46,876 bases of DNA from JAISFI01 sp031553775 (GTDB lineage Bacteria > Bacteroidota > Bacteroidia > Bacteroidales > Azobacteroidaceae), in contig JAVBLA010000023.1 in the NCBI GenBank assembly GCA_031553775.1, forward strand, positions 1 through 46,876. The letters run 5' to 3'. Numbering within the stretch: the first letter of the stretch is position 1; each line of letters starts with the position of its first letter. The notes beneath the pieces were generated by a model. That model did no database searches, was not told where the DNA came from, and saw only the letters and a list, made by a program, of their open reading frames with translations. This document shows positions 1 through 7,980 of this stretch, in pieces. Both the position numbers and the translations under genes were made by a program.

Positions 1-22
1 CTGCCGGGGCGAAAAGCGAGTG

Positions 23-54
23 CAAAAGTAGAACTTTTTTATTTACACTCCAAA
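23..54 (-). promoter_or_regulatory. Outward-facing promoter at left edge
   Basis: On the minus strand a TTTG (51-54) is followed 20 bp later by TACTTTTG (23-30). This matches the Bacteroidota -33/-7 pattern. It would drive a gene lying to the left of the window. Seen in sequence; activity is inferred. Confidence 0.5.
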
Positions 55-210
55 TCTTTTTGTAATTTATTTTCTAGATATTTTATCCCGAAAAATCAAA
101 ACTCTTTGTATCAGTGAAATGCAGTGGGAAATATTTTGAAACAGTATCCGGGTAGAGGAAGAACAAAACCGCCACAAGTAAGATCATAAACAAATATTCC
201 ATTAAAACGT

Positions 211-218
211 TATCTTTG
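211..218 (+). promoter_or_regulatory. Likely mscL promoter -7 box
   Basis: TATCTTTG lies about 70 bp before the mscL start and fits the TAnnTTTG consensus. I see no clear TTG partner 19-21 bp upstream, so the assignment rests on the -7 box alone. The 1-286 stretch otherwise holds only the left-edge promoter and no convincing gene. Confidence 0.45.
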
Positions 219-286
219 TACCATATTTTGAGGCGTATAAACAAATCTATTTTCAAACAAATCATTTAAATTAATTCATATTCATT

Positions 287-709
287 ATGGGAATGATCAA
301 AGAATTCAAAGATTTCGCCATGCGCGGAAATGTGTTGGACATGGCAGTTGGGGTTATCATTGGTGGAGCTTTTGGCAAAATAGTAAGTTCGGTGGTTTCT
401 GATATTGTAATGCCTCCCATCGGATTATTGGTAGGAGGAGTAAACTTTACAGAATTAAAATTAACACTGAAGGATGCAGTTATTGATGCTGCAGGAAATG
501 CAATTCCAGCCGTAACACTTAATTACGGAAGTTTTTTTCAAACTGTTTTTGATTTTTTGATAGTTGCATTTTCCATATTTTTATTGATCAAAGCAGTAAA
601 TAGTCTACACAAGAAAAACGAACCTATTCCGGAAACTCCGGCTCCTCCGGCTCCGACCAAAGAAGAAGTTTTACTGACTGAGATCCGGGATTTGCTGAAA
701 CGTAAGTAA
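287..709 (+). CDS. mscL: Large-conductance mechanosensitive channel MscL
   Basis: Inner-membrane channel that opens under membrane tension to release solutes after osmotic downshock; the family forms homopentamers. At 140 residues it has the normal family length. The N-terminal amphipathic helix (MIKEFKDFAMRGNVLDMAVG) leads into TM1 (about 16-46, Gly/Ala-rich pore helix with the conserved RGNVxDxAVGVIIG signature), then a periplasmic loop (about 50-80), TM2 (about 82-104), a Pro-rich linker (113-123) and a C-terminal charged helix ending LLTEIRDLLKRK. The second Met (residue 3) could also be the start. It is a single gene with its own promoter and a downstream hairpin terminator. Identification is secure. 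Confidence 0.97.
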   Translation: MGMIKEFKDFAMRGNVLDMAVGVIIGGAFGKIVSSVVSDIVMPPIGLLVGGVNFTELKLTLKDAVIDAAGNAIPAVTLNYGSFFQTVFDFLIVAFSIFLLIKAVNSLHKKNEPIPETPAPPAPTKEEVLLTEIRDLLKRK

Positions 710-722
710 TAAACCGGGTTTA

Positions 723-854
723 TATTCACGGATAGCTTCTGCACTGATCAGAATACTTTATTGTTTTTCAATAGAAGAAAATACGGAAAATATTGAGAGA
801 TTAGGAGAAAAGGCAGAAGACATTGGGAGATTCATTGATACAGGCAATAAATAA
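723..854 (+). pseudogene. Possible C-terminal remnant of an unknown gene
   Basis: An open frame with no start codon runs from just after mscL to the TAA at 852-854. It encodes a charged, helix-like tail (SIEENTENIERLGEKAEDI, then GRFIDTGNK). It looks more like protein than random intergenic DNA, and it ends right before the terminator hairpin. I do not recognise the family. It could be the relic of a lost gene, or chance. Confidence 0.25.
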
Positions 855-893
855 AGAGGCTGTCCATAAAATCGGATAGCCCCTTTATATTTT
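851..893 (+). terminator. Hairpin terminator after mscL
   Basis: Stem ATAAAGAGGCTGTCC (851-865) pairs with GGATAGCCCCTTTAT (874-888) across an 8-nt loop, with one G-T wobble and one mismatch, and is followed by ATTTTA. It lies between the converging ends of mscL and the catalase gene and could act in both directions. The stretch from here to the catalase stop (about 110 bp) holds nothing else I can name. Confidence 0.6.
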
Positions 894-1003
894 ACATTCC
901 AAATGAATAATTCTTCCACAGTTTCTATTATACACGATAATAATACATATAGCAGACGCAAAACATCATTTAGCAATTATGTTTATATAATCTCTTTACG
1001 TAT

Positions 1004-2506
1004 TCAGCGTGTTGCATTTACCCGGTCTTCCTGTGTCATTCCTGCCAAAGCGATCACTTTGTTTAGCTCCAGTTCCAATGCAGAAGCTAGTTTAGTTCCA
1101 TAATCCGGATGAGCTTTATAGAACAGCGCCGTTTGTCTCAACTGAAGTCGTTTTTGAGCATTCTTCAAATGCGATGCAATATTTTTGATGAGATTTGCCC
1201 GGTCGTTGTCAGTCATCACCCGCCCATATAATTCACCGGCCTGGATAAAATCCACATCCGTCAGTTTATATTCGTGCCGGTCAATCATACCACTTACATC
1301 CACCGGAGGAGGAGTATAGGACGAATTGGGAGCGGGCCCATCGAATGTATTCGGATAATAATTCGGAGCACCTTCCCGATACATATTCATCACACCGTCT
1401 CTCTGGTATGTATGTGCCGGATGTTTGGGCGCATTAACCGGTATCATATGAAAATTGGAACCCAGTCGATGACGATGGGTATCCGGATAACTAAACAATC
1501 TTCCCTGCAACATTTTATCAGGAGAAGGAGCTATTCCCGGCACCAGGTTACTGGGTGAAAAAGCAGCCTGTTCCACTTCTGCAAAATAATTTTCCGGATT
1601 CCGGTTCAAAACCATTTTGCCGAAAGGAACCAAGGGATAATCCGACTGATACCATACTTTTGTAACATCAAACGGATCGAATTTATAATGTTTGGCCTCT
1701 TCGGGAGGCATTATTTGAGCATATACAGTCCAGGAAGGGAATTCACCATCTTTGATATGATTAGACAAATCCCTGGTAGCATGGTCAGGATCCATACTTT
1801 CCATAGATGCTGCTTCTTCCAAAGTCAGATTCCTGGAACCCTGATCCGTTTTAAAGTGTAGTTTAACCCAATAATATTGCCCTTCTTTATTATACCACAT
1901 GAAAGTATGGCTGGTAAATCCGTGCATATGACGATAAGAAGCCGGAGTTCCCCGGTCGGAAAATAAAATCGTAACCTGATGAATACTTTCCGGAGTAAGC
2001 GATAAAAAATCCCAAAACATATCCGGATCTTTCAGGTTGGTAGCCGGATGCCTTTTTTGTGTATGGATAAAATCGGGAAACTTAATGGCATCGCGGATAA
2101 AAAACACAGGCGTATTGTTACCTACCATATCATAATTACCTTCATCCGTATAAAATTTCACAGCGAAGCCACGGGGATCTCTGGCAGAATCAGCCGATCC
2201 GCGTTCCCCTCCTACCGTTGAGAAACGAACAAAAAGATCGGTTTTTTTACCTATTTCCGAGAGAAAATCCGCACAAGTATACTTTGTTACATCGTGTGTT
2301 ACTTCAAAATAGCCATGAGCTCCGGCACCTTTGGCATGTACTACCCGTTCCGGACTTCTTTCCCGGTCGAAATGTGCTAGTTTTTCAACCAGATGCGTAT
2401 CCTGGAGGAGAGTAAATGCGGGATTCCCTGTGGTAATAGATGCCTGATCATTGTATACAGGCGCTCCCTGATTGGTTGTCATTTGTTTGTCGGAGGGATG
2501 TTTCAT
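1004..2506 (-). CDS. katA: Heme catalase (monofunctional, small-subunit type)
   Basis: Converts hydrogen peroxide to water and oxygen in the cytoplasm and needs heme b. At 500 residues it is the size of small-subunit (clade 3) catalases. The distal heme-pocket His is H57 in ERVVHAKGAGAHG, the catalytic Asn is about N130 in VGNNTPVFFIRD, and the proximal heme-ligand Tyr sits near residue 340 in RLFSYPDTHRHRLG. The C-terminal helical part is complete. The start follows an AT-rich leader with no strong SD. It diverges from the TonB receptor, and a short perfect palindrome in the shared intergenic region could be an operator. Its presence suggests an aerotolerant anaerobe that can obtain or make heme. 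The family is certain; the symbol follows Bacteroides usage. Confidence 0.96.
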   Translation of the reverse strand: MKHPSDKQMTTNQGAPVYNDQASITTGNPAFTLLQDTHLVEKLAHFDRERSPERVVHAKGAGAHGYFEVTHDVTKYTCADFLSEIGKKTDLFVRFSTVGGERGSADSARDPRGFAVKFYTDEGNYDMVGNNTPVFFIRDAIKFPDFIHTQKRHPATNLKDPDMFWDFLSLTPESIHQVTILFSDRGTPASYRHMHGFTSHTFMWYNKEGQYYWVKLHFKTDQGSRNLTLEEAASMESMDPDHATRDLSNHIKDGEFPSWTVYAQIMPPEEAKHYKFDPFDVTKVWYQSDYPLVPFGKMVLNRNPENYFAEVEQAAFSPSNLVPGIAPSPDKMLQGRLFSYPDTHRHRLGSNFHMIPVNAPKHPAHTYQRDGVMNMYREGAPNYYPNTFDGPAPNSSYTPPPVDVSGMIDRHEYKLTDVDFIQAGELYGRVMTDNDRANLIKNIASHLKNAQKRLQLRQTALFYKAHPDYGTKLASALELELNKVIALAGMTQEDRVNATR

Positions 2507-2564
2507 AGATTTTTCAGATTAATAAATTTAACATATAAAGAAGGATAACAAATATTCGGATGCA

Positions 2565-2578
2565 ATTGTTTTAACAAT
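2565..2578. promoter_or_regulatory. Palindrome in katA upstream region
   Basis: ATTGTTTTAACAAT is a perfect 14-bp palindrome about 60 bp upstream of the catalase start. It could bind a dimeric redox regulator, but it does not match a box I know well. Inference only. Confidence 0.25.
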
Positions 2579-2709
2579 CTGCATATTTATTTCCACCGAC
2601 ATAAAATATTATCTATCTATCGTCGCAAAAGCCAGAATATTATCTTCCCCCTGTATTTACGCCACAAAAAACAGAAGGAAAATCATCTGGAAAATTCACT
2701 CTCACGCAT

Positions 2710-2717
2710 TACCTTTG
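2710..2717 (+). promoter_or_regulatory. -7 box for the TonB receptor gene
   Basis: TACCTTTG is an exact match to the Bacteroidota -7 consensus, 30 bp before the receptor start. The upstream -33 element is weak. No cobalamin riboswitch sequence is visible in 2507-2746. Confidence 0.6.
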
Positions 2718-2746
2718 CAAGGTTTAATTCTTAAAACATTTTATTA

Positions 2747-4798
2747 ATGAAACAGAAAATTCAGAATGAGCAAAGGGCATTCCGTTTCAAACGGTTTGCC
2801 AGAAAGTCGTACAGTGCATTCAATAGCATGCACAAGGTAGTCAGTATCGGAGTTGTTACCGGATGTATTCTTACATTCGCACATGCAAACGATGTAATCG
2901 CACAAACTTCTGTAGATGCACACCATCCTCTGACGGAAGAAAAAGAATTGGAGGAGGTGGTCGTAACGGCTTCCCGGACGGAAATGCCTATCGAACTGGT
3001 TGCCAGAACCGTTACGGTAATCACCCGAAGTGAAATTGCACAGGCGCCGGCACAAAGCGTCCAGGATCTTTTAAAGCACATTTCCGGCATCGACGTCCGT
3101 CAAAGAGGCCCCAACGGAGTTCAATCCGACATTTCCCTCCGGGGTGGCACATCAGACCAAACCGCCATACTTCTCAACGGGATTAATCTCACTAACCCAC
3201 AAACAGGACACTACAGCTTCGACATTCCCATCAATCTTTCCGACATAGAACGCATTGAAATCATTCAGGGACCTGCTTCCCTGGTTTATGGAGCCAGTGC
3301 TTTTTCCGGTGGAATCAATATTATTACCAGAAAACATCCGGATGAAATAATTCATGCCGACATACAGGGTGGTATGCATCAACTTGGAGGAGCAGAAGCC
3401 GGAGGTGCCTTGCTTTTTCAATCTTCAACGCATCAATTATCGGCAGGATATCATTCTTCCGGAGGATATATGGAGAATAGTGACTCTAAAATCTTCAGTT
3501 CCCTCTGGCAGAGCCGGTTTCTGACAGAAGAATCGGCCATAGACTTCCAGGTTGGGTTTAATGACAAAAAATACGGGGCAACTACTTTTTATTCAGGTGC
3601 TTATCCGGACCAGTACGATAACACACAATCTCTCTTTGCTGCCATAAAAGGCAAAACCAATGGAAAAATAAAATTTATTCCCCAATTATACTGGAACCGG
3701 CACTGGGACTGCTTCAAATTGTTTCGTGACGGCACACCTGACATTCCTTCCTGGTACACCGGAGCCAATAACCACCGGAGCGATGTATTCGGCTTTAACC
3801 TGAATGCTCAGTACACATGGAAAGGAGGCATCAGCAATCTCGGAGGAGAATTCCGGAACGAAGGAATATTCAGCAATGTATTAGGAAAACCCATGGAGAA
3901 ACCCTATGGAGAATATACCCATTCGGATAACCGCAGCAATATCAGTTATTTTCTGGATCATTCTTTTCTTTGGAAAAAAATCACAGCAGGTTTGGGTGTA
4001 TTGGCTTATTACCAGACATCCGTAAGGGAAAATTTTAATTTCTTTCCGAACTTTAATATTGCTTATCAGGCATCGGGTTCCCTGAAATTCCACGCTTCCT
4101 GGAACACTGCGATGCGTATGCCCACGTTTACCGACTTATATTATAAAGATAAAGCACAGATAGGAAATCCTGCTCTTTTACCGGAAAAATCGTCTGCATA
4201 CGAAATCGGAGCCAACTACCGGAACCGGTTTTTACGGATCAGCCTGGCCGGTTTTTACCTACAGGGAAGGGATGTGATCGATTGGGTTAAAAAGCCGGAA
4301 GATCCTTTATACCAAGCCCAGAACCTATCAAAATTGGATAAAAAAGGGATAGAAAGCCAGATTACAATGGATTGGGGAGCAGTTCTTCCTGTTATGCATA
4401 AGACCAGACTGAATTTCAGTTACACTTATATAAATCAATCGCAGGATGTAAAAAATCTTGAATCCAATTATGCATTGGACTATCTGAAACACAAATTTAC
4501 CGCACAACTCACTCATCCCCTATTTAAAAATGTAACTGTTGACTGGCAATTTCGCTGGCAAGACAGAATGGGAAAGTACACGAGATATGTTAATCTGCAA
4601 AAAGAATCGGAGGTAGCTTATCTGCCTTATTCAATTCTGGATTTAAAAATCGACTGGCAATTGAAAGATTTTATTTCCATCTATGTGAGTGCAAGTAATC
4701 TGTTCGATGTAGCATATCACGATTTGGGAAATGTTCCGCAGCCAGGATTTTGGGCTTTAGGAGGGGTAAGGATTGTGTGGAGAGGCCCCAATTCTTAA
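2747..4798 (+). CDS. TonB-dependent outer-membrane receptor (BtuB/CirA-like)
   Basis: Outer-membrane beta-barrel importer powered by TonB-ExbBD. It has 683 residues. An unusually long basic leader (1-53) with the block AFRFKRFARKSYSAFNSMHK comes before a hydrophobic segment and a cleavage-like AxA/AQ site. A TonB-box-like segment (EELEEVVVTASR region, about 66-75) follows, then the plug domain (about 80-195: QDLLKHISGIDVRQRG, SLRGGTSDQTAILLNG, RIEIIQGPASLVYGASAFSGGINIIT) and a 22-strand-type barrel ending in an aromatic-rich terminal strand. There is no N-terminal carboxypeptidase-like domain and no SusD partner, so it is not a SusC. Substrate (cobalamin, heme, siderophore or other) cannot be told from sequence. 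Its stop codon lies inside a 7-bp repeat array shared with the converging helicase gene. Confidence 0.9.
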   Translation: MKQKIQNEQRAFRFKRFARKSYSAFNSMHKVVSIGVVTGCILTFAHANDVIAQTSVDAHHPLTEEKELEEVVVTASRTEMPIELVARTVTVITRSEIAQAPAQSVQDLLKHISGIDVRQRGPNGVQSDISLRGGTSDQTAILLNGINLTNPQTGHYSFDIPINLSDIERIEIIQGPASLVYGASAFSGGINIITRKHPDEIIHADIQGGMHQLGGAEAGGALLFQSSTHQLSAGYHSSGGYMENSDSKIFSSLWQSRFLTEESAIDFQVGFNDKKYGATTFYSGAYPDQYDNTQSLFAAIKGKTNGKIKFIPQLYWNRHWDCFKLFRDGTPDIPSWYTGANNHRSDVFGFNLNAQYTWKGGISNLGGEFRNEGIFSNVLGKPMEKPYGEYTHSDNRSNISYFLDHSFLWKKITAGLGVLAYYQTSVRENFNFFPNFNIAYQASGSLKFHASWNTAMRMPTFTDLYYKDKAQIGNPALLPEKSSAYEIGANYRNRFLRISLAGFYLQGRDVIDWVKKPEDPLYQAQNLSKLDKKGIESQITMDWGAVLPVMHKTRLNFSYTYINQSQDVKNLESNYALDYLKHKFTAQLTHPLFKNVTVDWQFRWQDRMGKYTRYVNLQKESEVAYLPYSILDLKIDWQLKDFISIYVSASNLFDVAYHDLGNVPQPGFWALGGVRIVWRGPNS

Positions 4799-4809
4799 TT
4801 CTTAATTCC
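4790..4809. repeat. 7-bp tandem array at convergent gene ends
   Basis: Nearly three AATTCTT units. The TAA of the TonB receptor falls inside the array, and the helicase stop abuts it from the other side, so the array is the whole spacer between the two genes. Confidence 0.7.
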
Positions 4810-7707
4810 TTACGACATCAAATTATGAATCTCTTCCTCCGTAAGATGGTCCAGGATGTTTCCGGAAGTGATGAATGTAGATGATAGTTCTGATTTTTTT
4901 TCTTGTAAGCGAAGGATTTTTTCCTCGATGGTTTCGGAGGAAATAAAGCGGTAGACCATTACGTTTTTATCTTGTCCGATGCGGTGGGCCCGGCTCAGAG
5001 CCTGCATTTCGGCAGCAGGATTCCACCAGGGATCGATAATAAAAACATAGTCGGCGGCTGTAAGATTCAAACCGGTTCCTCCAGCTTTCAGCGAGATAAA
5101 GAAGCAATTTACTTCATCATTTCCGGTAAACTTCCGGATTTCCTGCTCCCGGTTGGTAGTCTGTCCGGTTAACATTGCATATTTCCACTCCTGTTTGTCG
5201 AATGCCTTGGCCAACAATTTCAGGTGTTTTACAAAAGAAGAAAATATCAGCACTTTATGTCCTGAGGATTTCAGAGATTCGAAAGAAAGCAATATTTGCT
5301 CGAATTTCCCGGAATCTCCCGGATATTCCGGGTATCCCAGTAAAGGATGATTGGCCAACAACCGCAGGCGCATCAAGCCCTGTAAAGCGATAAACTTATT
5401 TTTTTCTATCGATTCGGATGATTCAAAGAAGCTGTTTCTCAGGAAATTTTTCTCTTTGGTATATACAGACTGCTGATCGTCAGTCATATCACAATACACA
5501 ATTTCCTGCATCAACGGGGGCAACTCGGGTGTCACCTCTTCTTTGGTCCTTCGCAACAGGAAAGGCCGGATCAGACGTTGTAAGGCGACTTCTGCCTTTT
5601 TGTTATCATTTTTTAGTATTGGCTGAATATATATCTTCCGGAAGGAGGAATAATTTCCGAGAAGTCCTTCGTTGATAAAATTGAATTGCGCCCATAAATC
5701 GGACAAGGAGTTTTCTACCGGCGTACCTGTCAGCACCAGATGGTGAAGGGCATGTACCTCTTTAACGGCTTTGTAAATCTGAGAGTCGGCATTTTTGATG
5801 TACTGACTTTCGTCCAGGATCAGATAGTGAAAACAGTACAAAGACAGATAATCGATATCGTTCCTGAGCGTTCCGTAAGATGTGATCACAATATGATAGT
5901 GGCGGAAGATCTTTCCTATGTCATTTGTCTTTAACCGGCCGTATCCCGCATGCAGATAAGTTTTCAAACCAGGAGCAAACCGCTTCAGTTCATTTTTCCA
6001 ATTGTGCAGTAAAGAAGTAGGTACAACGATCAGTGTAGCAGGGATTTTTTGTTCCGTTTCTTCAAAAAGGGACAATTGTCCATGAGGTGTCCGATCTGTT
6101 TTTTTTTCTCCTGAACCGGCATAAATATACTGCAATAAAGCAATGGTTTGCAAGGTTTTACCCAGCCCCATATCATCGGCCAGGCAACCTCCGAAATTGT
6201 TCCTGTATAAATACAAGAGCCAGCTGAAGCCTTCTTTCTGATAAGGTCTTAATATCTTATTCAGAGCATTGGGAAGCAAATTTGAAGATGGTTTCCTTTT
6301 CCATTCCGGCAACAGTTCTTCTTTCTTTTTTTTATCAGTTTTATCTTCCGACAGACTTTCCATCAGGCTGAAATGGATTTTTTTCAGCCTGATTATTTTC
6401 CCTTCTTTTTCTCCGTAAAGGAAAATATCGAGATATTTTTGAAACCATTCTTCCGGAAGAACCAATACTGATCCATCCGGAAGAACATACTCCCGGGAAC
6501 CTGTAAGTATATGTTTCCTGAAGCGGGTAAAAGGAATGATATAATCGCCCGCAACGACTTCCATTTCGATTTCAAACCAGTCGATTTTATCCGAAACACA
6601 TGAACGCAGGCTGATATCTTTCGTATAATATATGGTGTCTGTTTGCTGCCGGAACTCGAATCTGTCCAATATATCCTGATGCGAATTAATCCATTCGATC
6701 AATCCCAGGGGAGAATTTGATGGTTGTAGGGGTTCATACCAACGGTTTTCTCCTTCCAAACGTAAACCGGACGATTTCAGGCGACCGGCAAATTCGTTTT
6801 CCCATTCCGGATCGCGGTCGTACCAATTGATCCGGGAAATATCCTTCTCATCCAGCCAAGCTACTGTATTTCTTTGTGAAGAAGGGCTGAACGACCTTTC
6901 TCCATAGAAAAACGTAAGTAGCAGATTCAACCGCCGGTTAAAATCTTCCTCCAGCGATAATACCGCTTTTTTTTCAAGACGAATTTTCACAGTCTCTATC
7001 CCTTTCATTTTCGTTTGATATTGCAGGAATGTTTTAAGTACGAAATCCTGCATATATTTTTGTACCATGGAAGGTGGTACCGATATGAAATCTTTGGTAA
7101 AGAAAGGAGTCAGCCGTTTGGCCTCTATATCTTCCACCACCAACAGGTGGTTATCGGAAATGATCATAGCCGGTTTATTAGCTATTACAATATCCGGTTT
7201 ATCTTTCAGTGAGATTTCCGAATTTTCATTCAGCAAGGTGATAAAATAGCGTAAACCTGAATCATTTTTTTCAAAATTGAATATGCATTGGGGTTTTTCC
7301 GACAAAATATCGATTTTTTGCTCCGGATACAATACCGTGCGTTTCATTTCCTCCCTTAAATAAACGGAGATACCTGTTTTCTTCGCAAGCTCGACTATCT
7401 GAGCTGCATAAATTTCAATTGCAGGACGAATATAATTATTAATTTTCTCAGCTGTAAGATTTTTGAAAAAATCAACCACGGTTTTATCTTTAGAGTACTT
7501 AAGCATCAAAGATTTATCCGAAGTATCTTTCAGTGTTTGCAAGAGTTGTTTTTCTGCAGTTGTAAAATCTTTCCGGTTCAGGAAAGCAGGATCCGGAGAA
7601 CCGGAAATCCTAATCGTTCCATCAGGCAACAAATCCGCCAGATAGAGATTGAACCTCCAGCCCAACTGACGATGTTGATAGATAACAAGAATGGATTGGT
7701 CAATCAC
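4810..7707 (-). CDS. SNF2/Swi2-family DNA-translocating ATPase
   Basis: Superfamily 2 double-strand DNA translocase, 965 residues. The first 480 or so residues form a large non-helicase region typical of bacterial SNF2 proteins; I see no SWIM zinc motif (CxCx(n)CxH). The SNF2 core follows: LRPYQKEGFSWL, Walker A DDMGLGKT (near 512), Walker B variant DESQYIKN (near 631), and LTGTPVENSLSDLWAQFNFI. The helicase C lobe contains VLIFSSFVKHL and AGGTGLNLTAADYVFIIDPWWNP, and ends with SRAHRIGQ (near 907). The start is GTG at 7707: no ATG lies upstream in frame before a stop, and a good promoter sits just upstream. The substrate is unknown; relatives remodel protein-DNA or RNA polymerase complexes. 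All key motifs are intact. Confidence 0.93.
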   Translation of the reverse strand: MIDQSILVIYQHRQLGWRFNLYLADLLPDGTIRISGSPDPAFLNRKDFTTAEKQLLQTLKDTSDKSLMLKYSKDKTVVDFFKNLTAEKINNYIRPAIEIYAAQIVELAKKTGISVYLREEMKRTVLYPEQKIDILSEKPQCIFNFEKNDSGLRYFITLLNENSEISLKDKPDIVIANKPAMIISDNHLLVVEDIEAKRLTPFFTKDFISVPPSMVQKYMQDFVLKTFLQYQTKMKGIETVKIRLEKKAVLSLEEDFNRRLNLLLTFFYGERSFSPSSQRNTVAWLDEKDISRINWYDRDPEWENEFAGRLKSSGLRLEGENRWYEPLQPSNSPLGLIEWINSHQDILDRFEFRQQTDTIYYTKDISLRSCVSDKIDWFEIEMEVVAGDYIIPFTRFRKHILTGSREYVLPDGSVLVLPEEWFQKYLDIFLYGEKEGKIIRLKKIHFSLMESLSEDKTDKKKKEELLPEWKRKPSSNLLPNALNKILRPYQKEGFSWLLYLYRNNFGGCLADDMGLGKTLQTIALLQYIYAGSGEKKTDRTPHGQLSLFEETEQKIPATLIVVPTSLLHNWKNELKRFAPGLKTYLHAGYGRLKTNDIGKIFRHYHIVITSYGTLRNDIDYLSLYCFHYLILDESQYIKNADSQIYKAVKEVHALHHLVLTGTPVENSLSDLWAQFNFINEGLLGNYSSFRKIYIQPILKNDNKKAEVALQRLIRPFLLRRTKEEVTPELPPLMQEIVYCDMTDDQQSVYTKEKNFLRNSFFESSESIEKNKFIALQGLMRLRLLANHPLLGYPEYPGDSGKFEQILLSFESLKSSGHKVLIFSSFVKHLKLLAKAFDKQEWKYAMLTGQTTNREQEIRKFTGNDEVNCFFISLKAGGTGLNLTAADYVFIIDPWWNPAAEMQALSRAHRIGQDKNVMVYRFISSETIEEKILRLQEKKSELSSTFITSGNILDHLTEEEIHNLMS

Positions 7708-7740
7708 CTGGTCAAATATTTATAAATGAAAACAAGAGAA

Positions 7741-7770
7741 CAAAGTTAAGGGATTTTCCTGAGAGGACAA
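7741..7770 (-). promoter_or_regulatory. Promoter of the SNF2 helicase gene
   Basis: Minus-strand TTG (7768-7770), a 19-bp spacer, then TAACTTTG (7741-7748), about 34 bp before the GTG start. This supports the GTG as the true start. Confidence 0.6.
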
Positions 7771-7796
7771 TGTGTCAAAAAAATTAAAAGAAAAAT

Positions 7797-7828
7797 TTTG
7801 GAGAATCGGAGAAATTAATTTACCTTTG
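7797..7828 (+). promoter_or_regulatory. tRNA-His promoter
   Basis: TTTG (7797-7800), a 20-bp spacer, and TACCTTTG (7821-7828). The tRNA 5' end lies 19 bp further on, leaving a short precursor leader. It diverges from the helicase promoter. Confidence 0.75.
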
Positions 7829-7846
7829 CAACCGCAAAACCAAAAT

Positions 7847-7921
7847 GGTGGGTGTAGCTCAGTTGGTTAGAGTAGCGGATTGTGGTTCCGTTGGTCGTGG
7901 GTTCGAATCCCATCATCCACC
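7847..7921 (+). tRNA. tRNA-His (anticodon GTG)
   Basis: The cloverleaf folds cleanly. G-1 (7847) pairs with the discriminator C73 (7921), the identity mark of tRNA-His. The acceptor stem is GTGGGTG/CATCCAC, the D arm 7857-7873, the anticodon stem GCGGA/TCCGT with GTG at 7882-7884, and the T arm GTGGG-TTCGAAT-CCCAT. CCA is not encoded. It is a single transcription unit with its own promoter and terminator. Confidence 0.97.
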
Positions 7922-7925
7922 CTTT

Positions 7926-7963
7926 AAAAAAAGAAGCATCATTAAAATGATGCTTCTTTTTTT
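7926..7963 (+). terminator. Terminator of tRNA-His
   Basis: Perfect inverted repeat, AAAAAAAGAAGCATCATT with its complement 7946-7963, 2-nt centre, ending in seven Ts. It is bidirectional and also stops the minus-strand GH109 transcript ending at 7981. Confidence 0.92.
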
Positions 7964-7980
7964 AACCTGGAATTATGTTC

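Noticed and set aside
83..265. 60-codon minus-strand frame with one hydrophobic stretch
   Set aside because: It overlaps the mscL promoter and leader, has no promoter or RBS of its own and no recognisable family.
758..976. 72-codon minus-strand frame downstream of mscL
   Set aside because: It runs antisense through the terminator hairpin and the plus-strand remnant; composition looks like a shadow.
2507..2746. Possible cobalamin riboswitch before the TonB receptor
   Set aside because: No B12-box-like GCCACTG or the expected paired elements could be found in the region.
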